A stretch of 53,165 nt of DNA from Microbacterium sp. (lineage in GTDB: Bacteria; Actinomycetota; Actinomycetes; Actinomycetales; Microbacteriaceae): the NCBI RefSeq assembly GCF_011620715.1, contig NZ_WOYP01000023.1, positions 1-53,165 of the forward strand, written 5' to 3'. Both the position numbers and the translations under genes were made by a program. The notes beneath the pieces are model-generated. The model had not been told where the DNA came from. It searched no databases and was given only the letters and a program-made list of their open reading frames with translations. Positions 40,295 to 50,456 of the stretch are shown here, in pieces. Each line of letters opens with the position of its first letter. Within the stretch, counting starts at the first letter, position 1.

Positions 40295-40345
40295 GGTGTG
40301 CTCCTGTGGAGAGGGGCGGCGGACGCTGTCCTCGGGGCCCGGCGG

Positions 40346-40372
40346 CCCTTCGACTCGCTGCGCGCTCAGGAA
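40346..40372. repeat. REP-like element in the ddaH leader
   Basis: cccttcgactcgctgcgcgctcaggaa; reverse complement TTCCTGAG...TCGAAGGG shares both ends with 34565-34600. Confidence 0.6.
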
Positions 40373-40441
40373 CGGCAACGGGGAAGGGTGCGACTCGGGC
40401 ACGCCGGCTCCATTCTCGCACAGGGCCTTCCGCGCTTGCAT

Positions 40442-41497
40442 TCAGAACTCAGGAGTCGACCTGCGACCGGTTCGGCCCTGGTCTGCGAAGGGGTCGACGT
40501 CCACGACGACCTTGCCGACCGTCCGACCCGCATCGATGTGAGCCAGGGCCTCGCGTGCCTCGCTCAGGGTGAAGGTGCGCTCGATCACCGCCCGGAGGCG
40601 CCCGGCGGCGGCGAGCGAGGCGAGCTCGCGGGTCACCTCCGGCTTTGCGACGGCGGCAAGGGGACGGATGCGGCGGCCCGCGCCCCCGATCGACACGAAG
40701 ACTGCTCGCAGCATCCGGCCGAGCGGCCCGAGCATGCGACCGCCGTCTCCTGCGACCACCACGAGCGTGCCGCCCGGCCGCAACAGGGCTTTGAGCGTGC
40801 GCAGCGGTGCCGTGCCGGCGATGTCGAGCACCGCATCGAACGTCGCGGCAGGCAGTGCGTCGACATCCGTCACGCGGTAGTCGAACGTGCGCCGCGCGCC
40901 GAGTTCGGCGACGAGCTGCTCGCTGCGTGCCCCCGTCAGTGCCCAGACCTCCGCCCCGCGCAGCACCGCCAGCTGTACTGTGTAGGTCCCGACCCCGCCC
41001 GAAGCGCCGATCACGAGCACACGCTGGCCGTCGGCGACCGCACCCGCCTCCAGCGCCTGCCAGGCTGTGCCGCCGGCCAGCGGCAGCGCCGCGGCCGTCA
41101 CGGCATCCAGCCCCGCCGGCCGTGCCACCAGCCGGGCGGCGGGGCTGACCGCGAACTCGGCGAGTGCGCCGCCGCCCGGCAGTTCGCCCATGACCTCGTC
41201 GCCCCGGGCGAACTGCGTGACCCGCGCGCCGACGGCGACCACGGTGGCTGCGACGTCGATGCCCCGCGTCGCGTTCCTCGGCCGTCGGAGCCCCAAGCCC
41301 AGGCGAAGCAGCAGCGGCTCCCCACGCAGCAGGTGGTGATCGGCGGCGTTCAGGCTCGTCGCCCGCACGCGCAGCAGCACGTCGTGATCGCCGGGGGCGG
41401 GCACGTCGACGCGCTCGGCGCTGACGATCTCGGGTCCGCCGTACCGGCTCTGCCGCCATGCCGTCATGGTGCGGGTCGTCGTGATGTTCTCGCTCAT
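40442..41497 (-). CDS. Zinc-type/quinone oxidoreductase-like NAD(P)-dependent dehydrogenase
   Basis: MTAWRQSRYGGPEIVSAERVDVPAPGDHDVLLRVRATSLNAADHH; VLVIGASGGVGTYTVQLAVLRGAEV; AGGAGG SD-like before the ATG at 41497. Confidence 0.88.
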   Translation of the reverse strand: MSENITTTRTMTAWRQSRYGGPEIVSAERVDVPAPGDHDVLLRVRATSLNAADHHLLRGEPLLLRLGLGLRRPRNATRGIDVAATVVAVGARVTQFARGDEVMGELPGGGALAEFAVSPAARLVARPAGLDAVTAAALPLAGGTAWQALEAGAVADGQRVLVIGASGGVGTYTVQLAVLRGAEVWALTGARSEQLVAELGARRTFDYRVTDVDALPAATFDAVLDIAGTAPLRTLKALLRPGGTLVVVAGDGGRMLGPLGRMLRAVFVSIGGAGRRIRPLAAVAKPEVTRELASLAAAGRLRAVIERTFTLSEAREALAHIDAGRTVGKVVVDVDPFADQGRTGRRSTPEF

Positions 41498-41507
41498 GTG
41501 TTTCCTC

Positions 41508-44500
41508 CTAGATGACCCCTTCCGACCACGCGTCGGGGTTGCCGAAGCGGTGCGCGGTGATCGTGATCGACTGCTCGTGCAGGAACGGCAGCAGCTCGAT
41601 CCGCCCGGCGGTGGTGACCTCGTTGGCGTAGATCGCGAGATCGGGGTCGCCGCCCACGGCCTCGGACAGCCGGCGGTGCAGCGCCGCGACCGACTCGGGC
41701 AGCCCGACCAGTCGAGCACGAGGCGGCCGAGGAGCCGCTGCCCCATCCGCCGACGTCATTCGCTCGAGCCACTGCTCGTCGGTCTCGACGAAGACCGCGA
41801 CCGCCTGGTCGCCGAGCGCTCGCCGCACCGCACCCGGCAGCCCGACGGGGGCGCTGACGGTGAAGTCGGACCCACCGCGGATGCCGGCCACCACGATCCG
41901 CAGCAGCGCCTGCCACGACGCATCACCCGTCGCTCGCACGGCGACATCGACCGGACGGTACCGCAGCAGATTGCGCTCGAGGCCGAGGTGCGAGACATCG
42001 CGCACCTGCCCGAACTCGCGGTCCCATGCGAGCGCATCCGACAGGGCGCCGCGCCGCAGCCACTCGAAGGCGTCGTAGTGCAGCGACGGCTGTGCCGCCT
42101 CGATCACGTCGCTGATGCGAGAGTCGAGGCCGCGCAGGTGCAGCGACGCCGAGTTCGCTGCGCCGCCCGACGCACGCCACGAGCCCAGTCCGATCAGGTA
42201 GTTGGGCCCGCCGGCCTTCGCACCGGCACCGACCGAGGACCGCTTCCAGCCGCCGAACGGCTGGCGCTGCACGATCGCTCCTGTGATGCCACGGTTGACG
42301 TAGAGGTTTCCGGCCTCGACCCCGTCCAGCCAACTCGCGAGATCATCGGGATTCTGCGTGTAAAGGCCGGCGGTGAGGCCGTACGCGACCGCGTTCTGCA
42401 ACTCGAGCGCGTGTGCGAGCGAGTGCGCGTGCATCACGCCGAGCACGGGGCCGAAGAACTCCTCGCGGTGGAAGCGCGAGCCCGGCTGGACGCCGGTGCG
42501 GATGCCGGGGGTCCAGAACCGCCCCTCGTACTCCGGACCGAAGTCGCACGGCTGCGGCTCGACGAGCCAGCTCTCACCCTCGTCCAGCGTGGTGAGGGCC
42601 CACGCGAGTTTGCCCTGGGGCGCTTCGATGACGGGACCCACCTCGGCCATCGGATCGCTCGGCGGACCGACGCGCAGCGAGGTGGCGGCATCGGCCAATT
42701 GACGTGCGAAGCGCGCGGACCGCCCGACCGGCCCGACCAGGATCGCGAGCGAGGCCGCCGAGCACTTCTGGCCGGCGTGACCGAACGCGCTCTTGATGAG
42801 GTCGGATGCCGCCAGGTCGAGGTCGGCGGAGGGCATCACGATCATCGCGTTCTTGCCGCTCGTCTCGGCCAGCAGCGGCAGCTCCGGACGCCACGAGCGG
42901 AACAGGGCGGCGGTCTCCCACGACCCGGTGAGGATCACGCGGTCCACGTCTGGGTGCGAAACCAGCTGCTGCCCGAGCGAGCCCTCATCGAGGTCGACAA
43001 GAGCGAGCACGTCGCGCGGCACCCCGGCCTCCCACAGCGCCTCGGCGAGCACCGCCGCGCACCGGCGGGCCTGCGGGGCCGGTTTGAAGATGACGCCCGA
43101 GCCCGCGGCGAGCGCGGCGAGCACACCGCCGACGGGGATCGCGAGCGGGAAGTTCCAGGGCGGGGTCACCACCGTGAGCCGAGACGGCACGAACACGGCA
43201 CCGCTCACACGGTCGAGCTCGCGGGCGGTCGCGGCGTAGTAGTTCGCGAAGTCGACCGCCTCGCTGACCTCGACGTCCGCCTCGGCGAACACCTTGCCGG
43301 TCTCGGATGCCGCCACCTCGATGAGCTCGCCGCGGCGTGCTTCGAGCGCCCGGGCGGCGGAGCGCAGCACGGCGGCCCGGTCGTTCGCGGGCAGGGCGCC
43401 CCACGCCTCCGCGGCCCCGCGAACGCGCGCGACCGTCTGCTCGAGGACCTCGGCGTCGGTGATCAGCGCAGCGCCGATCGTGGAGTCGCCGGCGGTGGAC
43501 CCGTCGATGCGCGCGAGGATGCTGCGGCTCCACTCGCGGTTGGCCGGCAGCGACGGGTCGGTGTCTGCGGCATTGCGGAAACCGGGAGCACCGACCGCCC
43601 GCTGATCGGCCTCGCGCGCGGCGAACACTGCGGTCTCGACGAAGGCGGCGCCGCCGAACATCATCTCGGAGCCCACCGGCTCGAGGGGTGCGGTGTCGCC
43701 GACGGCCTCGGACGCGGCCGCCGTGCGGGCGATGCCGAGCACGGCCTGCGTCAGTCCGGCGGCTGCGGTCTGCTCCGCATCGTCTTCACCCGCATCGCCA
43801 TCGCCGGCTCTGCCGTTCATCGGGGGGCGTGCCGCTCGCGGTCCGGGCTCGGCGGGAGTCGCGGTGCGGTCCTGGCCGCGGTTGCGTCCGGTCAGCAGCG
43901 CAGCATCCTTCGCCCGGCCGACCGAGGCGAGGAACCGGTCGCGCTCGCGATCGAACAGCGCGGGCTCGTCGGCGAGTTCGAACGCGGCGGAGAGGAAGTT
44001 CTCGCTCGAGGCGTTCTCTTCGAGGCGGCGCACGAGGTAGCTGATCGCGACGTCGAACTCGTCGGGTCGCACGACCGGAACATACAGGAGCACATGGCCG
44101 ACCTCGCGGGTGACCGCTTCGACCTGGCCCTGGGCCATCCCCAGCAGCATCTCGAACTCGACGTCGGCTCGCACGTCCCGTTCGGCCGCGAGCAGCCACG
44201 CATAGGCGATGTCGAACAGGTTGTGGCCGGCGACACCCAGGCGCACCGCCGCGGTGTGCTCGGGCTGCAGTGCGAACTCGAGGCAGCGCAGGTAGTTCGC
44301 GTCGGCATCGCGCTTGCTGCCGTACGTGGCGAGCGACCAGTCGTGCATCACGGCATCCACTCGCTCCATCGCGAGGTTCGCGCCCTTCACGAGACGGACC
44401 TTGATGCGAGCGCCGCCGGTCTGCACGCGGTCGCGTGCCCACTGCGTGAGCTGCGTGAGCGCAGGCTGGGCGTCGGGAAGGTACGCCTGCAGCACGATGC

Positions 44501-45275
44501 CGGCCTCGAGCCCCTGCAGCCGGGGGTCTTCGAGGATGCGCGTGAAGACGGAGATCGTCAGGTCGAGGTCGCGATACTCCTCCATATCGAGGTTGATGAA
44601 GGTGCCCTCGGATGCCGCGGTGAGGTAGAGCGGGAGCAGCCGCTCTACGACCTCGTCGACGACCGCGTCGAACGCCCACATCGAGATGCGGCTCGCGATC
44701 GCCGAGACCTTCACCGAGACGTAGTCGACGTCGGGGCGGCGGATGAGCTGGTGGATGCCGTCCAGTCGGCGCAGCGCCTCCCGCTCGCCGAGCACGGCCT
44801 CGCCCAGCAGATTGAGATTGAGCCTCGCGCCGTTCGCGCGGATCTTGGCGATCGCCGGTCCGAGCTTCTCGGGGCGCGCGTCGACCACGAGGTGCCCGAC
44901 CATCTCACGCAGCATGCGCCGTGCGATCGGCACGACCGGCGACGGCAGCACGGGCGCGACGGCGCCGCCGAGCTGCACGGCGCCGCGCAGGTACCAGGGC
45001 AGGAACTTCGGCACGAGCGGGGCGATGCGGCTGAGACTGGATGCTGCCGCCGAAAGGCTCTCGGGACGCATCACGCCGTCTACGAAGCCGATCGTGAAGG
45101 GCAGTCCGTTAGGGTCCTTCAGGACTCCGGCCAGCCGCTCGGCCGCGGGATCGACCTCGACCTGGGCACTTTCGGCCACCCAGCGCCGGGCGAGTTCGAT
45201 CGCCTGGTCGGCGAGGGTGTCGGCAGGCGCGGTGGAGGGCACGGGTGCGGACGGCATGTATCCAGCATGCGGCAT
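41508..45275 (-). CDS. putA: Bifunctional proline dehydrogenase/L-glutamate gamma-semialdehyde dehydrogenase
   Basis: PRODH half (LNLLGEAVLGEREALRRLDGI; FINLDMEEYRDLDLT; RLVKGANLAME) and ALDH half (PWNFPLAIPVGGVLAALAAGSGVIFKPAP; AETSGKNAMIV; GHAGQKCSA). Confidence 0.95.
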   Translation of the reverse strand: MPHAGYMPSAPVPSTAPADTLADQAIELARRWVAESAQVEVDPAAERLAGVLKDPNGLPFTIGFVDGVMRPESLSAAASSLSRIAPLVPKFLPWYLRGAVQLGGAVAPVLPSPVVPIARRMLREMVGHLVVDARPEKLGPAIAKIRANGARLNLNLLGEAVLGEREALRRLDGIHQLIRRPDVDYVSVKVSAIASRISMWAFDAVVDEVVERLLPLYLTAASEGTFINLDMEEYRDLDLTISVFTRILEDPRLQGLEAGIVLQAYLPDAQPALTQLTQWARDRVQTGGARIKVRLVKGANLAMERVDAVMHDWSLATYGSKRDADANYLRCLEFALQPEHTAAVRLGVAGHNLFDIAYAWLLAAERDVRADVEFEMLLGMAQGQVEAVTREVGHVLLYVPVVRPDEFDVAISYLVRRLEENASSENFLSAAFELADEPALFDRERDRFLASVGRAKDAALLTGRNRGQDRTATPAEPGPRAARPPMNGRAGDGDAGEDDAEQTAAAGLTQAVLGIARTAAASEAVGDTAPLEPVGSEMMFGGAAFVETAVFAAREADQRAVGAPGFRNAADTDPSLPANREWSRSILARIDGSTAGDSTIGAALITDAEVLEQTVARVRGAAEAWGALPANDRAAVLRSAARALEARRGELIEVAASETGKVFAEADVEVSEAVDFANYYAATARELDRVSGAVFVPSRLTVVTPPWNFPLAIPVGGVLAALAAGSGVIFKPAPQARRCAAVLAEALWEAGVPRDVLALVDLDEGSLGQQLVSHPDVDRVILTGSWETAALFRSWRPELPLLAETSGKNAMIVMPSADLDLAASDLIKSAFGHAGQKCSAASLAILVGPVGRSARFARQLADAATSLRVGPPSDPMAEVGPVIEAPQGKLAWALTTLDEGESWLVEPQPCDFGPEYEGRFWTPGIRTGVQPGSRFHREEFFGPVLGVMHAHSLAHALELQNAVAYGLTAGLYTQNPDDLASWLDGVEAGNLYVNRGITGAIVQRQPFGGWKRSSVGAGAKAGGPNYLIGLGSWRASGGAANSASLHLRGLDSRISDVIEAAQPSLHYDAFEWLRRGALSDALAWDREFGQVRDVSHLGLERNLLRYRPVDVAVRATGDASWQALLRIVVAGIRGGSDFTVSAPVGLPGAVRRALGDQAVAVFVETDEQWLERMTSADGAAAPRPPRARLVGLPESVAALHRRLSEAVGGDPDLAIYANEVTTAGRIELLPFLHEQSITITAHRFGNPDAWSEGVI

Positions 45276-45347
45276 CGACGTCGTGATCGCCGGGCCTTAC
45301 GCGCGCTCGATTTCCCTCCCCCGGAGGGCCGAGCGTAGAGTCGCCCC

Positions 45348-45854
45348 ATGGGAGCCGAACTGCAGACCGACATCGTCGTCCGTCCGGTCCGAGACGTCGA
45401 CGCCGAAGCGCTCGGCCGCGTCCACGCGACCTGCTGGCACGAGACCTACGACCACCTCATCAGCAAGGCGGCGCTGGAGAAGATCTCCCCGCGACGCTTG
45501 GCCGAACTCTGGACGCACTGGGCCGCCCAGGGACCCGAGTTCAAGATCTTCGCCGCGCTCGCCGACGGCGAGATCGTCGGATTCGCCGGCTCAGGGCCGG
45601 CCCGCGACAAAGACGCCCCGCGATTGCGCGAACTGTACTTCATCTACCTGCTCGATGCCTGGCACGGCACCGGCATCGGGCAGCGCCTGTTCGACGCCGT
45701 CGTCGGCGCAGAGGAGCCGCTCTACCTGTGGGTCGCCGAGGACAATCCGCGCGCCCACCGCTTCTACGTCCGAAACGGTTTCGCGCTCGACGGCGGCGCA
45801 CACACCGAGCCCTTCCTCGGTGAGACGCTCACCGAGGTGCGGTTCGTCCGCTGA
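45348..45854 (+). CDS. GNAT family N-acetyltransferase
   Basis: IVGFAGSGPARDK...LRELYFIYLLDAWHGTGIGQRLFDAVV...AHRFYVRNGF. Confidence 0.9.
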   Translation: MGAELQTDIVVRPVRDVDAEALGRVHATCWHETYDHLISKAALEKISPRRLAELWTHWAAQGPEFKIFAALADGEIVGFAGSGPARDKDAPRLRELYFIYLLDAWHGTGIGQRLFDAVVGAEEPLYLWVAEDNPRAHRFYVRNGFALDGGAHTEPFLGETLTEVRFVR

Positions 45855-45886
45855 CTCGACCGCACTGATCTCACTGCCGGCCTGAG

Positions 45887-46654
45887 GTGCTTCAGATCTG
45901 GGCCCTCGAGGGCATTCCCGAGGTCACCCCGGGCGCCGATCTCGTCGGGGTGATCGCTGAGGCCGCCGGCTCGACGCTGCACGACGGCGACATCCTCGTC
46001 GTGACGTCGAAGGTCGTCTCCAAAGCCGAGGGGCGGATCATCGCCGCGGACGACCGCGAGGACGCCATCACCGCAGAGACCGTCCGAGTGGTGGCCTCGC
46101 GCACCTCCCCGGGCGGCCGCACCACCAGGATCGTCGAGAACAAGCTCGGCATCGTGGCGGCCGCGGCCGGGGTCGACGCGTCGAACACACCGCGCGGCAC
46201 GGTGCTGCTGCTCCCGATCGACCCGGATGCCTCGGCCCGCGCGCTGGCGGCCGGGCTTCGGCTGCTGCTGGGCGTGGAGGTCGGCGTGATCGTCTCCGAC
46301 ACCCTCGGACGCGCGTGGCGCGAAGGCCAGACCGACTCTGCGATCGGGGCCGGTGGCGTTCACGTCTTCGAGGATCTGCGCGGCCAGAAGGATGCCGAGG
46401 GGCGATCGCTCGAGGTGACCATGCCGTGCGTGGCCGACGAGATCGCCTCGGCTGCCGACCTGGTCAAGGGCAAAGCGACGCGCAGGCCGGTCGCCGTGGT
46501 GCGCGGACGCGCCGACCTCGTCGGGTCGCTGGAACTGCCGGGCGCCCGGTCCATCGTGCGCGACCCGGATCAGGACATGTTCCGGCTCGGTGCGGAAGAG
46601 GCTTACGCCGACGGGTACGCCGCGGGGGCGGCATCCATCCCCGTCATCGAATAG
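45887..46654 (+). CDS. cofE: Coenzyme F420-0:L-glutamate ligase
   Basis: [70 protein letters not shown]. Confidence 0.9.
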   Translation: MLQIWALEGIPEVTPGADLVGVIAEAAGSTLHDGDILVVTSKVVSKAEGRIIAADDREDAITAETVRVVASRTSPGGRTTRIVENKLGIVAAAAGVDASNTPRGTVLLLPIDPDASARALAAGLRLLLGVEVGVIVSDTLGRAWREGQTDSAIGAGGVHVFEDLRGQKDAEGRSLEVTMPCVADEIASAADLVKGKATRRPVAVVRGRADLVGSLELPGARSIVRDPDQDMFRLGAEEAYADGYAAGAASIPVIE

Positions 46655-46785
46655 CCCGAGCCCCGGTGGTCACTTCGGCGATGCTCGGCTCCTTCGTGTC
46701 ATCGAGTCATGGCTCGCCCGCGCGTGCTCATGCGCGCTGACAGAAGTGAGAGGCTACCGTGGAAAGCGCGGGAAGGGAGCCGACG

Positions 46786-47322
46786 ATGCCGAGACCAGGA
46801 CCGCTTCCCGTCGACCCGATCGCCGAAGCGAAGCGCCAGTGGATCGCGCACGGATGGACGGATGCCGCTGCCGGCATGTCCGCCGTCACCTCGATCATCC
46901 GCGCCCAGCAGCTGATGCTCGCCCGCATCGACGCGACGCTGAAGCCCTTCAGCCTGTCATTCGCGCGCTACGAGATGCTCCGGCTGCTCGCCTTCACCCG
47001 CAAGGGGCGGATGCCGATGGCCAGCGCGACCGCGCGGCTGCAGGTGCACCCCACGAGCGTCACCAACACGGTGGAGCGGCTGGTGCGCGATGGGCTCGTC
47101 GTGCGCGAGCCGCACCCCGCCGACGGACGGGCGGCGATGCTCGAACTCACTCCGGCCGGCCGCGAGCTCGTGGAGCGCGCGACGAACGCACTCAACACCG
47201 AGGTGTTCGCCGACCCGGGGCTCTCGGACGACGACACCGTGGAGCTCGTGCGGATCCTGGCGCGGTTCCGCAAGGATGCCGGCGACTTCGCCGACCCGCG
47301 TCCGCTGCCCGAGCCCCTCTGA
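46786..47322 (+). CDS. MarR family transcriptional regulator
   Basis: FSLSFARYEMLRLLAFTRKGRMPMASATARLQVHPTSVTNTVERLVRDGLVVREPHPADGRAAMLELTPAG. Confidence 0.88.
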   Translation: MPRPGPLPVDPIAEAKRQWIAHGWTDAAAGMSAVTSIIRAQQLMLARIDATLKPFSLSFARYEMLRLLAFTRKGRMPMASATARLQVHPTSVTNTVERLVRDGLVVREPHPADGRAAMLELTPAGRELVERATNALNTEVFADPGLSDDDTVELVRILARFRKDAGDFADPRPLPEPL

Positions 47323-47359
47323 CCGTCAGAGGTCCTCCCGCGGGGCAGGGGACGCGGGG

Positions 47360-48142
47360 TCAGCGGTTCTGAAAGTCGGGGCCCCGCTTCTCACGGAACG
47401 CCGCCATCCCCTCCTTCTGGTCCGCAGTGTCGAACAGGGCCGCGAACGCGTGCTTCTCGAAACGGATGCCCTCCGCGAGCGTCGACTCGAGCGCGGCGTC
47501 GAGTGCGGCCTTCGCGGCATACACCGACGGCAGCGACTTCGAGGCGATCGTGTCGGCGACTCTGCCCGCCTCCTTCAGCAGTTCCGCGGCCGGAACCACG
47601 CGGGAGACGAGTCCGGCGCGCTCGGCCTCCGCAGCATCCATCATCCGCCCGGTCAGGAGGAGGTCGGCGGCCTTGTAGAACCCCACCGCGCGCACCAGGC
47701 GCTGCGAGCCGCCGATGCCGGGGATCACACCGAGATTGATCTCGGGCTGGCCGAACTTCGCGGTGTCGGCGGCCAGGATGATGTCGCACATCATCGCGAG
47801 TTCGCAGCCGCCGCCGAGGGCGTAACCCGAAACCGCCGCGATGACAGGGGTGCGGACCGCCGCGAACTGCGCCCAGCCGCCGAAGGGGTCGTCCATCGCC
47901 ATGTCGAGGCCCGACCTGGGCTCCATCTCCTTGACGTCGGCGCCCGCCGCAAAGGCGCGCTCCGACCCGGTCACCACGATCGCCCCGATGCGCGGGTCGG
48001 CGTCGAAGGCCGATGCCGCGGCGACGGTGTCGTGCATCACCTGCGAGTTGAGGGCATTGAGCGCTTCGGGCCGGTTCAGGGTGATCCACCCGACACGCCC
48101 TCGGATCTCGACCAGGATCGTCTCGTACGTGTAGCCGGTCAT
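47360..48142 (-). CDS. Enoyl-CoA hydratase
   Basis: [74 protein letters not shown]. Confidence 0.92.
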   Translation of the reverse strand: MTGYTYETILVEIRGRVGWITLNRPEALNALNSQVMHDTVAAASAFDADPRIGAIVVTGSERAFAAGADVKEMEPRSGLDMAMDDPFGGWAQFAAVRTPVIAAVSGYALGGGCELAMMCDIILAADTAKFGQPEINLGVIPGIGGSQRLVRAVGFYKAADLLLTGRMMDAAEAERAGLVSRVVPAAELLKEAGRVADTIASKSLPSVYAAKAALDAALESTLAEGIRFEKHAFAALFDTADQKEGMAAFREKRGPDFQNR

Positions 48143-48153
48143 GCGGGGTCTCC

Positions 48154-49056
48154 TCAGGCTCTGCTCTCAGCGCGGATCGTGTTGATGATTCCCGAGAAAT
48201 CCTGCCCCGCTCCGGCGCCGTTCGCGAACTCTTCGTAGATCTCGCGCGCCAGGCGCCCCATTCTGGCGTCCACCCCGGTGAGTTCGATCGCCTGTTCGGC
48301 GAGTCCGAGATCCTTGTTCATCAGCGCACCGGCGAAGCCGGGCTGAAAGTCGCGGTTCGCCGGACTCGTCGGCACCGGCCCCGGAACGGGGCAGTTCGTG
48401 GTGAGCGCCCAGCACTGACCCGAGGCGTTCGAGGCGACGTCGAACAGCGCCTGATGGCTCAGCCCGAGCCGTTCGCCGAGCACGAACGCCTCGGCGACGG
48501 CGATCTGAGAGATGCCCAGGATCATGTTGTTGCACACCTTCGCGGCCTGGCCGAGACCTGCGCCGCCGCAGTGCACGACCCGGCGCCCCATCACCTCGAG
48601 CAGAGGACGGGCCGCCTCGAAGTCCTCGTCGGTGCCACCCACCATGAACGCGAGTGTCGCGTTCTCGGCGCCCACGACGCCGCCCGACACCGGCGCGTCG
48701 ACGCTGCGGTGCCCGGCCGCCTCGGCGAGCGCATGCGCTTCGCGGGCCTCGTCGACCGCGATCGTCGAAGAGTCGATGAAGAGGGTTCCGGATGCCGCCA
48801 CCGCGAGCAGCCCGGGAGTCTCCGCCGATCCGCGATAGGCGTCGATCACGTGCCGGCCGCTCGGGAACATCGTGATGACGACCTCGGCGGATGCCGCGGC
48901 ATCCCGTCCCGAGTCCGCCACGGGGATGCCGGCCGCACGCGCCGCGTCGATCGCGGCGGGGACCACGTCGAAGCCGACGACGTCGTGACCGGCCCTGACC
49001 AGGTTCAGCGCCATCGGCAGGCCCATGTGACCTAAGCCCAGGAAGGAGATCCTCAT
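48154..49056 (-). CDS. mmsB: 3-hydroxyisobutyrate dehydrogenase
   Basis: [77 protein letters not shown]. Confidence 0.9.
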   Translation of the reverse strand: MRISFLGLGHMGLPMALNLVRAGHDVVGFDVVPAAIDAARAAGIPVADSGRDAAASAEVVITMFPSGRHVIDAYRGSAETPGLLAVAASGTLFIDSSTIAVDEAREAHALAEAAGHRSVDAPVSGGVVGAENATLAFMVGGTDEDFEAARPLLEVMGRRVVHCGGAGLGQAAKVCNNMILGISQIAVAEAFVLGERLGLSHQALFDVASNASGQCWALTTNCPVPGPVPTSPANRDFQPGFAGALMNKDLGLAEQAIELTGVDARMGRLAREIYEEFANGAGAGQDFSGIINTIRAESRA

Positions 49057-49084
49057 CGCACGCAGCTCTCTCTCGAATGCGAAC

Positions 49085-50299
49085 TCATCGCGCAGCTCCC
49101 AGCAACTCGCGGCCGATGATCACGCGCATGATCTCGTTCGTCCCCTCCAGGATCTGATGCACGCGCAGGTCGCGGACGACCTTCTCGATGCCGTACTCGT
49201 GCAGGTAGCCGTAGCCGCCGTGCAGCTGGAGGGCCTCGTTCGCCACCCGGAACCCGGCGTCGGTCGCGAAGCGCTTGGCCATCGCGCACTGCAGCGCGAC
49301 ATCGGCGGCCTTCTCGTCGATCGCGCGTGCGGCGTCGCGCACGAGAGCGCGTGCGGCGCGGAGCTCGGTCGCCATGTCGGCGAGCGTGAAGACGACGGAC
49401 TGCTTCTCGGCCAGCGCCTGGCCGAAGGTGTGGCGCTCGTGCACATACTGCACGGCGCGGTCCAGCGCCCACTGCGCTCCGCCCAGCGAGCACGCGGCGA
49501 CGTTGATGCGGCCACCGTCGAGGGCTGACATGGCGATCTTGAAACCCTGACCGAGCACGCCGAGCATCGCGGATGCCGGCACCCGCACTTCGTCGAGGAT
49601 CACCTGGCGCGTGGGCTGGGCGTTCCAGCCCATCTTCTTCTCGTTCTGCCCGAACGACAGGCCCTGAGCGTCGCCGGGGACGAGGAACGCGGTGATGCCG
49701 TGCGCACCGCCCTCTCCGGTGCGGGCCATGACGACGTATACGGCCGCCTCGCCGCCGCCGGAGATGAACTGCTTCACCCCGGTGAGCAGGTAGTGGTCAC
49801 CACCATGCTCATCAGAGACCCGGATCGCGCTGGTCGTGATGGCTGCGGCATCCGAGCCCGCACCCGGCTCGGTGAGGCAGTAGCTGCCGAAGCCGGTCAT
49901 CGCCGCCAGCTGCGGCAACCAGGCATGGCGCTGCTGTTCCGAGCCGTACGAGTCGATCATCCACGCGACCATGTTGTGGATCGTGATGTACGCGGCGATC
50001 GACGGGTCGGCCTTGGCGAGCTCCTCGACGATCGCAACGGTATCCGATCGGCTCATCGCCGAGCCGCCCACGTCTGCGCGGACGTAGATGCCGCCGAGCC
50101 CGAGCTCGCCGGCCAGGCCGAGCGCCTCGCGCGGGAAGTGCTTCTGCTCGTCCCATTCCAGGGCATGCGGTGCGAGCTCGGTCTGTGCGAAATCGCGCAC
50201 CGCCTCGAGGATCGCCGCCCGCTCGTCGGGTGTCAGGGGCGGCATCGATTCCGCCTCGGTGTGCTGTTCACCCACCGAGTTCGCCGTGGTCTGCGTCAT
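49085..50299 (-). CDS. Acyl-CoA dehydrogenase (isobutyryl-CoA dehydrogenase-like)
   Basis: GSYCLTEPGAGSDAAAI; LQLHGGYGYLHEYGIEKVVRDLRVHQILEGTNEIMRVIIGREL. Confidence 0.92.
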   Translation of the reverse strand: MTQTTANSVGEQHTEAESMPPLTPDERAAILEAVRDFAQTELAPHALEWDEQKHFPREALGLAGELGLGGIYVRADVGGSAMSRSDTVAIVEELAKADPSIAAYITIHNMVAWMIDSYGSEQQRHAWLPQLAAMTGFGSYCLTEPGAGSDAAAITTSAIRVSDEHGGDHYLLTGVKQFISGGGEAAVYVVMARTGEGGAHGITAFLVPGDAQGLSFGQNEKKMGWNAQPTRQVILDEVRVPASAMLGVLGQGFKIAMSALDGGRINVAACSLGGAQWALDRAVQYVHERHTFGQALAEKQSVVFTLADMATELRAARALVRDAARAIDEKAADVALQCAMAKRFATDAGFRVANEALQLHGGYGYLHEYGIEKVVRDLRVHQILEGTNEIMRVIIGRELLGAAR

Positions 50300-50456
50300 T
50301 GTGCAGACTCCCTTCGCACCCTCTTCGGCACGATGGGTACTTTAGCTTGACTCCCCCGTATATGCGAGGACTACCACGGTTCAGGTGCACCCATCTCGGT
50401 GTGCCGCGCGGCGGCTGGACTAGCGTGGGAATGTTGCACGCGCGAGGGGAGACGGT

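Noticed and set aside
41466-45338. 1290-aa plus-strand ORF antisense to putA
   Set aside because: Exact antisense of a clearly conserved bifunctional PutA. Long antisense ORFs are expected in high-GC DNA, and the translation is Arg/Gly/Val-rich without recognisable motifs.
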